DNA of 13,527 nucleotides, taken from NCBI GenBank assembly GCA_030039695.1, contig JASHVB010000225.1, forward strand, positions 1 through 13,527, read 5' to 3'. The translations under genes were made by a program, and so were the position numbers. This stretch comes from Acetobacteraceae bacterium. GTDB taxonomy: Bacteria; Pseudomonadota; Alphaproteobacteria; Acetobacterales; Acetobacteraceae. Below are positions 6,412-13,527 of the stretch, piece by piece. Below the pieces are notes generated by a model. It did no database searches and was not told the DNA's origin. It saw nothing but the letters and a program-made list of their open reading frames with translations. Each line of letters starts with the position of its first letter. Within the stretch, counting starts at the first letter, position 1.

Positions 6412-6425
6412 TTTGCACCAGAGCC
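6412..6425 (+). repeat. IS6-family right terminal inverted repeat
   Basis: TTTGCACCAGAGCC differs at one of 14 bases from TTTGCAACAGAGCC, the outward-facing right end of IS6100-like elements (the complement of GGCTCTGTTGCAAA). It lies 50 nt past the transposase stop codon, a normal distance for the family. Confidence 0.85.
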
Positions 6426-6438
6426 GTTTGTCCGTTGC

Positions 6439-6457
6439 GGCCGGACGCTTCCCGGCC
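6439..6457. other. Hairpin between the IS6 end and the acyl-CoA dehydrogenase gene
   Basis: GGCCGG (6439-6444) pairs with CCGGCC (6452-6457) around a 7-nt loop. No T-run follows. It lies 14 bp outside the insertion-sequence end and about 150 bp before the next start codon, so it could limit read-through into the next gene. Confidence 0.3.
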
Positions 6458-6596
6458 ATGCACGCCGGTTCGGCGCGCGCGAAGGACAGACGTGGCTGGC
6501 CGGCACAACCGCGGCCATGCTGCAGGGATCCTGCCTGCTCGCCGATTGACGCCGCCTGCCGCCGCCGGTACTCACGCGCAACCCGTGCTCTGTTCC

Positions 6597-6603
6597 GGAA
6601 GGA
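6597..6603 (+). promoter_or_regulatory. Strong ribosome-binding site fixing the acyl-CoA dehydrogenase start
   Basis: GGAAGGA ends 7 nt before the ATG at 6611. It decides the start against the in-frame upstream ATG at 6413, which would place the N-terminus inside the insertion-sequence inverted repeat. Confidence 0.85.
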
Positions 6604-6610
6604 CAACGCC

Positions 6611-7807
6611 ATGGACCTGAACTTCACACCCGAGGAAATCGCCTTTCGCGAGGAAGCCCGCCGTTTCTTCCGCACGGAAATCCCGCAGTCGATCCGCAAC
6701 AAGGTCGCGGAGGGCGAAGGCCTGACCCGCGACGACATGATTACCTCGCAGCGCATCCTGAACGCGCGCGGCTGGGCGACACCGAACTGGCCGGTGCAAT
6801 GGGGCGGCCAGAATTGGTCCCCGGTGCAGGTCTACATGTATCAGGACGAGATGCAGCAGGCGAACGTGCCGACGCCGATCGGCTTCAACGTGACGATGGT
6901 CGGACCGGTCATCGCGCAATTCGGCAGCGATGAGCAAAAGCAACGCTTCCTGCCGAAGACGGCAAACGCGGACATTTTCTGGTGCCAGGGATTTTCCGAG
7001 CCGGGATCAGGCTCCGATCTTGCCAGCCTGCGCACCAGGGCCGAGCGCAAGGGCGACAAATACCTCATCAATGGCCAGAAGATCTGGACCACTCTGGCGC
7101 AGTATGCCGACTGGATCTTCTGTCTGTGCCGCACCGATCCCGCGGCCAAGAAGCAGGAAGGCATTTCCTTCATTCTGGTTGACATGACGACACCCGGCAT
7201 CACCGTACGGCCGATCATCACCATCGAGGGCGGACGCGAGGTAAACGAGGTGTTCTTCGACAACGTTGAAGTACCCGCCGAGAACCTCGTCGGACAGGAA
7301 AACAAAGGCTGGGACTACGCAAAATTCCTGCTGGGCAACGAACGCACCGGGATCGCCCGCGTCGGCGCGTCCAAGGCGAAGGTCGCGCGCATCAAGGAGC
7401 TGGCCTCATTGGAACGCGCCGGCGACCGCCCACTGATCGAGGACCCGCATTTCCGCGAGAAACTCGCCGCGGTGGAAATCGAGTTGAAGGCGCTGGAGAT
7501 GACGCAGTTGCGGGTCGTTTCCGATGAGCGCCGGCGTGAGAAGGGGCGGCCGAATCCGGCATCGTCAATCCTGAAACTCAAGGGCTCGCAAATCCAGCAA
7601 CAGCTGACCGAGCTGGTGATGGAGGTTGTTGGTCCGTACGCCATGCCGTACCAGCGCGATTTCGAAGGCCGCAACGAAGAGGTGGTCGGTCCCGAGTACG
7701 CCACCGAGGCGGCGCCGATGTACTTCAACTACCGAAAGGTCTCGATCTACGGCGGCAGCAACGAGATCCAGCGCAACATCGTCGCGAAGGCAATTCTCGG
7801 GCTGTAG
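6611..7807 (+). CDS. Acyl-CoA dehydrogenase, PimC-like (pimeloyl-CoA dehydrogenase large subunit type)
   Basis: A 398-residue FAD enzyme that would oxidise an acyl-CoA to the 2,3-enoyl-CoA in beta-oxidation. The N-terminal helical domain opens MDLNFTPEEIAFREE; the middle domain has WCQGFSEPGSGSDLASL (124-140) and the NGQKIWTT stretch (154-161), both flavin/substrate signatures; the C-terminal domain ends YGGSNEIQRNIVAKAILGL. The YEG glutamate that is the catalytic base of medium-chain enzymes is Gly here, while E244 in LGNERTGIA sits where isovaleryl-CoA dehydrogenase has its base, so E244 is the likely base. Overall it resembles PimC of Rhodopseudomonas and Bradyrhizobium, which works as a heteromer with PimD. 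No PimD-like gene is adjacent, so the dicarboxylyl-CoA substrate is only a suggestion. Start fixed by GGAAGGA. Confidence 0.92.
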   Translation: MDLNFTPEEIAFREEARRFFRTEIPQSIRNKVAEGEGLTRDDMITSQRILNARGWATPNWPVQWGGQNWSPVQVYMYQDEMQQANVPTPIGFNVTMVGPVIAQFGSDEQKQRFLPKTANADIFWCQGFSEPGSGSDLASLRTRAERKGDKYLINGQKIWTTLAQYADWIFCLCRTDPAAKKQEGISFILVDMTTPGITVRPIITIEGGREVNEVFFDNVEVPAENLVGQENKGWDYAKFLLGNERTGIARVGASKAKVARIKELASLERAGDRPLIEDPHFREKLAAVEIELKALEMTQLRVVSDERRREKGRPNPASSILKLKGSQIQQQLTELVMEVVGPYAMPYQRDFEGRNEEVVGPEYATEAAPMYFNYRKVSIYGGSNEIQRNIVAKAILGL

Positions 7808-7827
7808 CCGGGAAGGACTGCCCCGGC
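7807..7827 (+). terminator. Hairpin at the acyl-CoA dehydrogenase stop codon
   Basis: GCCGGG (7807-7812) pairs with CCCGGC (7822-7827) around a 9-nt loop. The first base is the last base of the TAG stop codon. No T-run follows, so it is a candidate 3'-end structure rather than a proven terminator. Confidence 0.35.
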
Positions 7828-8152
7828 ACCAGGCGGCTCCGGCTCTCGTCGTGCCGCCATCGCGTTGAGCAACCGGGCCCGCGCAGCCGGCAGCTATGGG
7901 GCGAGGCGCGCGATTAGCCGGATCGAGACGTTCCGCGGCCGTCGCACGCCCGTCATCGCGCTGACCTCCAACGCATGGCAGACAGCCCTCAGGACCCGCC
8001 CCGCTGCTGGTACGGCGGAGAAGTTGCACAGGCGGGCCCCGCTGGCACCTGCAAGCTGAGCCGTGGCGCGGAGCATTGGCAAAAACTCGACCGCCCGCGG
8101 CGGAACAGCTCGCGCTGCGCATCAACGAGGGTGAGGGTTCCGCGGCACGCAC
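7828..8152. other. Gap between acyl-CoA dehydrogenase and cysteine desulfurase genes, no gene supported
   Basis: About 325 bases. A plus frame from ATG 7975 encodes a Cys/Trp-containing segment (RCWYGGEVAQ, then LSRGAEHWQKLD) but runs on out of frame 300 nt into the desulfurase gene and has no ribosome-binding site. A minus frame at 8082-7894 has no recognisable domain. I see no IscR/Rrf2-type regulator here, which often precedes such desulfurases. Confidence 0.4.
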
Positions 8153-8158
8153 TATATT
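8153..8158 (+). promoter_or_regulatory. Putative -10 box implying a leaderless mRNA
   Basis: TATATT matches TATAAT at five of six positions and stands out in GC-rich surroundings. It ends 6 nt before the desulfurase ATG at 8165, so transcription would start at or next to the start codon. The bases between are pyrimidine-rich (TCTCCTC), the opposite of a Shine-Dalgarno site. No good -35 box is seen 16-18 bp upstream. Confidence 0.4.
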
Positions 8159-8164
8159 CTCCTC

Positions 8165-9298
8165 ATGCCTCCCGCCCGCTCTTCGCCGGTTTACCTCGAC
8201 GCCAACGCCACCGAGCCACTGCGGCCGGAAGCACGCGTCGCGATTGCCGCGGCGCTCGACGTGACCGGCAACCCCTCGTCCGTACACGCCGCCGGCCGCG
8301 CCGCCCGGCGGATCATGGAAGACTGTCGCGAGTCCCTGGCCGCCCGCTTCGGTGTCCGTCCCGCGGACCTGGTGTTCACATCAGGCGGAACCGAGGCGGA
8401 TGCGCTTGCCATCTATGCGTTGGGAAGCAGCCGTCGCCGGATCATCGGCGCAACAGAGCATGACGCCGTCCGCGCTGCGGCACCCGGCGCGACGGAGCTC
8501 CCGGTCGATCGCAATGGCTTGGCAGACCTCGACGCCCTCGCGTCGCTGCTGGCCGCCGGGCCGCCAGCCCTGGTTTGCCTGATGCTGGCCAACAATGAGA
8601 CCGGTGCCATCCAGCCCGTGGCTGACGCCGCCGCGCTTTGCAGCCGCTATGGCGCGCGGCTGCATGTCGACGCCGTCCAGGCGGCCGGACGGATGGCGAC
8701 CGATCTGACTGCGCTCGGCGCCGACAGCATGGCGATTTCGTCGCACAAGCTCGGCGGGCCGGCCGGCGCCGGCGCGCTGCTCCTGGCGTCAGCGTTCTCT
8801 TCCATCGCGCCGCTGATCGCCGGCGGCGGGCAGGAGCGAGGCCGACGTGGCGGCACCCCGCCGGTCGCTGTCATCGCGGGCTTTGCGGCTGCGGCGCAGG
8901 CGAGCGGCAATGCCGCTGCGCTGGTGCCGCTGCGCGACGCGGCCGAACAGGCGGCGGTTGCCTGTGGTGCGGTGGTGTGCGGCGGTGCGGCCCCGCGGCT
9001 ACCCAATACAACCAGCCTCGCGTTGCCCGGCGTGCGCGCCGACGCGCAGGTGATTGCGCTGGACCTTGCGGGTGTTGCGGTCAGCGCGGGCGCGGCATGC
9101 AGTTCCGGCAAGGTTGCCGTCAGTCACGTGCTGCAGGCCATGGGGCTTGGGCCGCTGGCCGGCCAGGCGATCCGCGTCTCGTTGCCATGGAATGCGACGG
9201 CCGGGCACGTGGAAGCGTTCGCGGGAGCATACCGGCAAATGTCCGCCCGCCTCGTCCGCGAAGCCGGAGAAGCCCGCACGCGCCAGCTTGTCGAATGA
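8165..9298 (+). CDS. Cysteine desulfurase, NifS/IscS-type (class I)
   Basis: A 377-residue PLP enzyme that takes sulfur from cysteine as a persulfide for Fe-S cluster or thiolation pathways. Seen: YLDANAT at the N-terminus, the PLP-phosphate loop TSGGTEADA (72-80), stacking H99 in TEHDAV, NNETG (143-147), D169 and Q172 in HVDAVQAAGR, Schiff-base K195 in SSHKLGG, the ERGRRGGT segment, and catalytic C312 in GAACSSGKVAVSHVL, the NifS-like loop. All key residues are present, so it should be active. No Shine-Dalgarno site precedes the ATG and the start is supported by the YLDANAT position. No iscU, sufBCD, iscR or tRNA-thiolation gene is adjacent, so its sulfur acceptor is unknown. It converges with the binding-protein gene, with a hairpin between them. 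Confidence 0.93.
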   Translation: MPPARSSPVYLDANATEPLRPEARVAIAAALDVTGNPSSVHAAGRAARRIMEDCRESLAARFGVRPADLVFTSGGTEADALAIYALGSSRRRIIGATEHDAVRAAAPGATELPVDRNGLADLDALASLLAAGPPALVCLMLANNETGAIQPVADAAALCSRYGARLHVDAVQAAGRMATDLTALGADSMAISSHKLGGPAGAGALLLASAFSSIAPLIAGGGQERGRRGGTPPVAVIAGFAAAAQASGNAAALVPLRDAAEQAAVACGAVVCGGAAPRLPNTTSLALPGVRADAQVIALDLAGVAVSAGAACSSGKVAVSHVLQAMGLGPLAGQAIRVSLPWNATAGHVEAFAGAYRQMSARLVREAGEARTRQLVE

Positions 9299-9332
9299 GG
9301 CATGACATCACGGCTGTCTGGGTGTTCGGCCC

Positions 9333-9380
9333 CTCACCCGGCTCGGACTGCGGCGAGACCTCTCTTAGTCCGTGGGTGAG
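9333..9380. terminator. Long imperfect hairpin between convergent genes
   Basis: Outer arms CTCACCC (9333-9339) and GGGTGAG (9374-9380), inner arms CGGACT (9344-9349) and AGTCCG (9367-9372), separated by a small asymmetric internal loop (GGCT against T), with a 17-nt apical loop. It lies between the stop codons at 9298 and 9395 and could serve both strands. No T-runs flank it. Confidence 0.5.
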
Positions 9381-9394
9381 ATCGCGTCATTTGC

Positions 9395-10903
9395 TTACTG
9401 CCCCTTCTGCAGTCCCTGCAGCCTGATCAGCCCATCCGGAACTTGCTCGAATCCAGTGATGCTCTTCTTCATCCCGACGATATTCTTCGCGGTCCACAGA
9501 TAGATCAGCGGCAGGTCCTTGCTCTGCTCCGCCCAGACCTTTGCATAGAACGCTCGGCGCTGGTCCACGCCCGCGACGGTACGGGCGTCATCCAGCGCCT
9601 TGTCGACCTCCGGATTGCTGTAATGGCCATAATTGAACTGACCACCGGTATGCAGCATCTGCCACATGTTGCCATCGGGATCGGCGCGGCCCGACCAGCC
9701 GATGAAATACGCCTGGAAATCGCCAGCGTAGCCCGCTTGCAGCGAAGACGCGAACTCCATCACCCTGAGCTTAACGTCGAATCCCGCTTCAGCGGCCATC
9801 GCCTGGATGACTTCGCCCGCCTGCTGGATGTCGGAGCCGTTGGTGATGGTCAGCGTCACCGGCACAGGCAGAACGACGCCCGCTTCCTTCAGCAGCGCCT
9901 TCGCCTTCGCGACATTGCGTGCCGGGGGTTGGATATCCTGGAAGTAGAACGGGGAGCTGGGTGGATTGGCCTGCGCGGTCGGAAAGAACAGGCCGTTGTA
10001 GACGACGTGAATCAGCGCGGAGCGGTCGATCGCCAATTCGAACGCCTGCCGCACCAGCGCGTTCCCTCCGAGCGTGGTGTTCGACGCCGCGCCATTGCCG
10101 GTGTTGAAGGTGATGCCTTCATAAGCGAGCGAATCGTCCATCGAGACCTTTAGCTTCGGATCCTTCTCCACCGCGGGCACGTCGGTTGGCAGGATGTACT
10201 CCACCAGATCGAGCGCGCCGGCCTGCAGATCGGCCAGCCGCACCGATGAATTCGGGTTCGGCAAGTAGATCACCTGGTCGAAATGGGTCGACTTCGCATT
10301 CCAGTACCCGGGAAAGCGGTTCAGAACGATACGGTCCTGCGCAACGCGCGAGCCGAAGCTGAACGGCCCCGCGCAGACGGGGTGCAGGCCAAATTTGTCG
10401 CCCTCTGCCTGCGCCGCTTTGGGCGCGATCATGATACCGGCGCGGTCGGTAAGCTGGCCCAGTAATTGCGATGCCGGCGACTTGAGATTCAACCGAACGG
10501 TCAGCGGATCGATGATGTCGATCGAACGGATGGAGTTGATCTCGCCTCGCCGCATGCTGCCTTTGAGCGTCAGGTCGCGCATCAGTTTGTACTTTACCGC
10601 GCCGGCGTCGAGCGTCTCGCCATCCTGGAACAGAACGTTGGGGCGGATGTGGATGATGAGCGTCGTGGGATTCGGCCACTGATAGCCGGTGGCGAGCTGC
10701 GGCACGATGTTCAATTTCGCATCGATATCGAACAATTTGTCGCACATCGCCGAGAAGACGATGCGCCCGACATAGGAGGAACCGAGGGTTGGATCGAGCA
10801 GATCCGGATCCTCGCGCAGGCCGATTTGGAGGACGTGCTGCTGGGCATAGGCGTTGGTTCCCAGCAACAGTGCGCCGAGCAGAGCGAGAACGGGTATGCG
10901 CAT
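9395..10903 (-). CDS. Extracellular solute-binding protein, family 5 (peptide/nickel-type ABC importer)
   Basis: A 502-residue periplasmic binding protein of the DppA/OppA class. Residues 1-20 are a Sec signal peptide (MRIPVLALLGALLLG, cleavage after AYA). The mature part starts LQIGLREDPDLLDPTL and carries family features: LRxxVLFQDGETLDAGAV-like (around residue 100), a CAGPFSF turn, RFPGYWN, YEGITFNT, an AIDR helix start, and a C-terminal YNYGHYSNPEVD-type stretch (FNYGHYSNPEVDKALDDAR here). The start at 10903 fits the signal peptide; the frame is open 29 codons further. It is an orphan: no permease or ATPase gene lies in the window. Genes of this kind often sit beside DUF1028 genes, as here, which suggests a peptide or amino-acid-derived ligand, but the ligand cannot be read from the sequence. 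Confidence 0.93.
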   Translation of the reverse strand: MRIPVLALLGALLLGTNAYAQQHVLQIGLREDPDLLDPTLGSSYVGRIVFSAMCDKLFDIDAKLNIVPQLATGYQWPNPTTLIIHIRPNVLFQDGETLDAGAVKYKLMRDLTLKGSMRRGEINSIRSIDIIDPLTVRLNLKSPASQLLGQLTDRAGIMIAPKAAQAEGDKFGLHPVCAGPFSFGSRVAQDRIVLNRFPGYWNAKSTHFDQVIYLPNPNSSVRLADLQAGALDLVEYILPTDVPAVEKDPKLKVSMDDSLAYEGITFNTGNGAASNTTLGGNALVRQAFELAIDRSALIHVVYNGLFFPTAQANPPSSPFYFQDIQPPARNVAKAKALLKEAGVVLPVPVTLTITNGSDIQQAGEVIQAMAAEAGFDVKLRVMEFASSLQAGYAGDFQAYFIGWSGRADPDGNMWQMLHTGGQFNYGHYSNPEVDKALDDARTVAGVDQRRAFYAKVWAEQSKDLPLIYLWTAKNIVGMKKSITGFEQVPDGLIRLQGLQKGQ

Positions 10904-11038
10904 AGTTACATCGTCCGTTGTTTGGCCGAGCGCGTTTCCTGGTATCGCGCAAAGCGACGTGCGGAAACCTTCCCCGGCGGGCCGACGCATAATGCTGCCG
11001 TTCCAGTGTGCGCCCTAGAGCGGAACATTGCCTCGTTG

Positions 11039-11068
11039 CTGAGCCGTCAACAAGACACTGAGCCGTCA
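11039..11068. repeat. Pair of 11-bp direct repeats upstream of the solute-binding protein gene
   Basis: CTGAGCCGTCA occurs at 11039-11049 and again at 11058-11068, 19 bp start to start (roughly two helical turns), about 140-165 bp upstream of the ATG at 10903. Such spacing suits two copies of a regulator on one DNA face, but no binding protein can be named. Confidence 0.5.
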
Positions 11069-11279
11069 GTTGCACGCACGGACCGCCTCGGTGGGTTGCC
11101 AACCTTCGTGGACAGGCGTGCTGCGTGCCCTTTGCCGCTAGATGAACAACGTCCGGACCGGCCGGCGGTACGCTGACGCCATGAGTGACGAGGTCGGGCA
11201 CGCCCACAGATCGCGCTGCTTTGCGGGCCGGCCAGCGCAGTGGCCAGCGCCGCGAAAGTGCCCGCCTCTGGCGCGACGG

Positions 11280-11295
11280 CGCGGCTGCAGCCGCG
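11280..11295 (-). terminator. Perfect 16-bp palindrome after the DUF1028 gene
   Basis: CGCGGCTGCAGCCGCG can fold into a 6-bp GC stem with a TGCA loop. It begins 13 nt after the stop codon of the minus-strand DUF1028 gene. No T-run follows on the minus strand. It may attenuate transcription between the DUF1028 and binding-protein genes. Confidence 0.4.
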
Positions 11296-11308
11296 ACCGA
11301 GGGCACAG

Positions 11309-12016
11309 CTAGCCGGGCGGGACGCGGCCTCGGGTGATCGCGGCGTCGATGACCGCTCGGTCGAGGGCGCCGACAGAGCTGTCCGTGCCAGCCAGGAAGC
11401 GGCGGAACACGGCGTAGCGTTCCAGGCTGACACGATAGAGGCGCCGCAGTTCGGCCAGCGGGTCGGGGTGGTCGTCGGCACGGATGTCGAGGTCAGGATA
11501 GGGGTCGCGCGTGCAGATTTTCAGCGCGGCCGACTGCTTGCCACGCTTGTCGCCGCCGGCCGTTTCGCCGGCCTCCATGGCGCCCAGCAGGCGCTCGGCC
11601 ATCGGACCAGTCGCGGCGAGATACGCGTCGAGCGTGGCCTGCACCACGTGCGGCCCGGCGAGCATGTTACCCGCAACCGATACGTTAGGGGCACTGACAT
11701 GCCCCGCCCAGGTGACGCAGTGGGCACCGCTGTGCTGGGCGATGCGGCCGGCGCCGTCGAGGATGTGGAACTGGCGCTGTTCCGCGCCCGCGTCCGGCGC
11801 GACGAGCGAGGTCAGCACAGCGGCCGCAGCCTCTCCGTTGCGCAGCCGCGGCATGGCGTGCACCGCGTACATCGGATTGACCAACGCCTGGGTGGCGAGC
11901 GCCGCGACGTTGCCCTCAACGTATGGGCAGATCGCGCCAACCGCGAAGAAGCGCGAGGCGACGGCGACGCCGAGGCTACCGGTGGTCGGATCGCGGGCGA
12001 GAATGGACCACGTCAT
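11309..12016 (-). CDS. DUF1028 domain protein (putative Ntn-hydrolase-like)
   Basis: A 235-residue protein of the DUF1028 family (Pfam PF06267), which is predicted to adopt an Ntn-hydrolase-like fold; the activity is not established. Characteristic blocks are TWSILARDPTTGSLGVAVAS at the N-terminus, VEGNVAALATQALVNPMYA, APNVSVAGNML in the centre, LLGAMEAGETAGGDKRGKQS and DLDIRADDHPDPLAELRRL near the C-terminus, all present. The start at 12016 is the family's usual MTWSI; an extension to 12121 would add a basic stretch without homology. The ribosome-binding site is weak. A 20-codon frame ends in an ATGA overlap with this start, which could give coupled translation. The gene lies 104 bp after the ABC-F gene and, 405 bp on, is followed by a family 5 binding protein; DUF1028 genes recur next to peptide-type ABC transporters, so a role in processing the imported compound is a reasonable guess. 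Confidence 0.9.
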   Translation of the reverse strand: MTWSILARDPTTGSLGVAVASRFFAVGAICPYVEGNVAALATQALVNPMYAVHAMPRLRNGEAAAAVLTSLVAPDAGAEQRQFHILDGAGRIAQHSGAHCVTWAGHVSAPNVSVAGNMLAGPHVVQATLDAYLAATGPMAERLLGAMEAGETAGGDKRGKQSAALKICTRDPYPDLDIRADDHPDPLAELRRLYRVSLERYAVFRRFLAGTDSSVGALDRAVIDAAITRGRVPPG

Positions 12017-12075
12017 GCGGGGAAGCCCGGTCCCTGATACGCCGCGCCGAGCAGTCGGGCCTGTCCGTCGTTCAT
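12013..12075 (-). CDS. Possible 20-residue leader peptide overlapping the DUF1028 start
   Basis: An ATG at 12075 opens a 20-codon frame (MNDGQARLLG, then AAYQGPGFPA) whose TGA stop shares bases with the ATG of the DUF1028 gene (ATGA, 12016-12013). The frame is also open upstream to the ABC-F stop codon, so it may be only the in-frame trailer of that gene. There is no clear Shine-Dalgarno site. If translated, it would couple ribosomes into the DUF1028 gene, which itself lacks a good site. Confidence 0.25.
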   Translation of the reverse strand: MNDGQARLLGAAYQGPGFPA

Positions 12076-12120
12076 ACCGAGCACCGTAACGACGCTTGGG
12101 GCGCGGGTCGACTCCGACCA

Positions 12121-13527
<1,407 letters not shown>

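Larger units (their letters stand above)
5951..6425 (+). mobile_element. IS6-family insertion sequence remnant with right end intact
   Basis: It consists of the truncated transposase plus 50 nt of 3' sequence ending in a recognisable terminal inverted repeat (6412-6425). The left end and first third are gone; the break lies near 5950. With one end and a mutated active site it cannot move on its own, and no direct target duplication can be tested because the left flank is lost. The coordinates of the left edge are approximate. Confidence 0.85.
10904..11308. other. Gap between DUF1028 and solute-binding protein genes
   Basis: About 400 bases without a supported gene. Contents: an 11-bp direct repeat (11039-11068), a 16-bp palindrome just after the DUF1028 gene (11280-11295), and presumably the promoter for the binding-protein gene, although no good -35/-10 pair is visible on the minus strand. 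A minus frame crossing this region (11306-10119) overlaps the binding-protein gene out of frame and is a shadow. Confidence 0.45.

Noticed and set aside
6413..6441. Outward hybrid promoter from the -35-like TTGCAC in the IS6 right end
   Set aside because: The bases 17 bp downstream are TGCGGC, nothing like a -10 box.
6413..6610. 66-codon N-terminal extension of the acyl-CoA dehydrogenase
   Set aside because: It would begin inside the IS6 inverted repeat, shows no homology, and the strong GGAAGGA site with the family-typical MDLNFT start favours 6611.
7975..8463. Plus-strand 162-codon frame with RCWYGGEVAQ and LSRGAEHWQKLD
   Set aside because: No ribosome-binding site; overlaps the desulfurase gene by 300 nt in another frame and matches no family I know. 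A small conserved protein ending earlier is not excluded.
10119..11306. 395-codon minus-strand frame overlapping the solute-binding protein gene in another frame
   Set aside because: Arg/Pro/Ala-rich composition without domains; the overlapping frame has a signal peptide and family 5 motifs.
11240..12037. 265-codon plus-strand frame opposite the DUF1028 gene, and 192-codon frame at 11511-12089
   Set aside because: The minus strand carries the clear DUF1028 family signature; the plus frames have biased Arg/Gly-rich composition typical of shadows.

Overview
The window is GC-rich chromosomal DNA. Its strong GC preference at third codon positions and its protein types (Uup/YheS ABC-F ATPases, a PimC-like acyl-CoA dehydrogenase, a NifS-like desulfurase, a solitary family 5 solute-binding protein, a DUF1028 protein) suggest an alphaproteobacterium. 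Rhodospirillales/Acetobacteraceae or a Bradyrhizobium-like lineage is an inference; no rRNA or other marker gene is present to prove it.

Layout, left to right. Positions 1-314 (minus) hold the N-terminus of a Uup-type ABC-F ATPase. After a gene-poor stretch comes a plus-strand pair at 736-2043: a promoter with a perfect palindrome on its -35 box, a small secreted protein with a Pro/Tyr-rich repeat tail, and a TetR/AefR-type repressor. On the minus strand, 2309-4699 is a large DMSO-reductase-superfamily molybdopterin enzyme with no partner subunits. Divergent from it, 4993-5574 encodes a class I SAM methyltransferase. Positions 5575-6425 are decayed: a Tat signal peptide with no protein behind it, then a 5'-truncated IS6-family transposase with its right inverted repeat intact and its catalytic Glu lost. 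Positions 6611-7807 (plus) encode a PimC-like acyl-CoA dehydrogenase. Positions 8165-9298 (plus) encode a NifS/IscS-type cysteine desulfurase that looks leaderless. Convergent to these, the minus strand carries, in order of transcription, a YheS-type ABC-F ATPase (13527-12121, truncated by the window), a DUF1028 protein (12016-11309) and a family 5 solute-binding protein (10903-9395).

The genes do not form one pathway. Each metabolic gene lacks its usual partners: the molybdoenzyme has no FeS or membrane subunit, the PimC-like protein no PimD, the desulfurase no scaffold or Suf genes, and the binding protein no permease or ATPase. This looks like an accessory or rearranged stretch, and the IS6 remnant fits that.

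I found no CRISPR array, tRNA, rRNA, toxin-antitoxin pair, or recognisable defence or novel multi-gene system. The best leads are the palindrome/promoter next to the TetR gene, the orphan Cys-ligated molybdoenzyme divergent from a methyltransferase, the DUF1028/binding-protein pair, the predicted leaderless desulfurase mRNA and the dead IS6 copy beside an amputated Tat gene.
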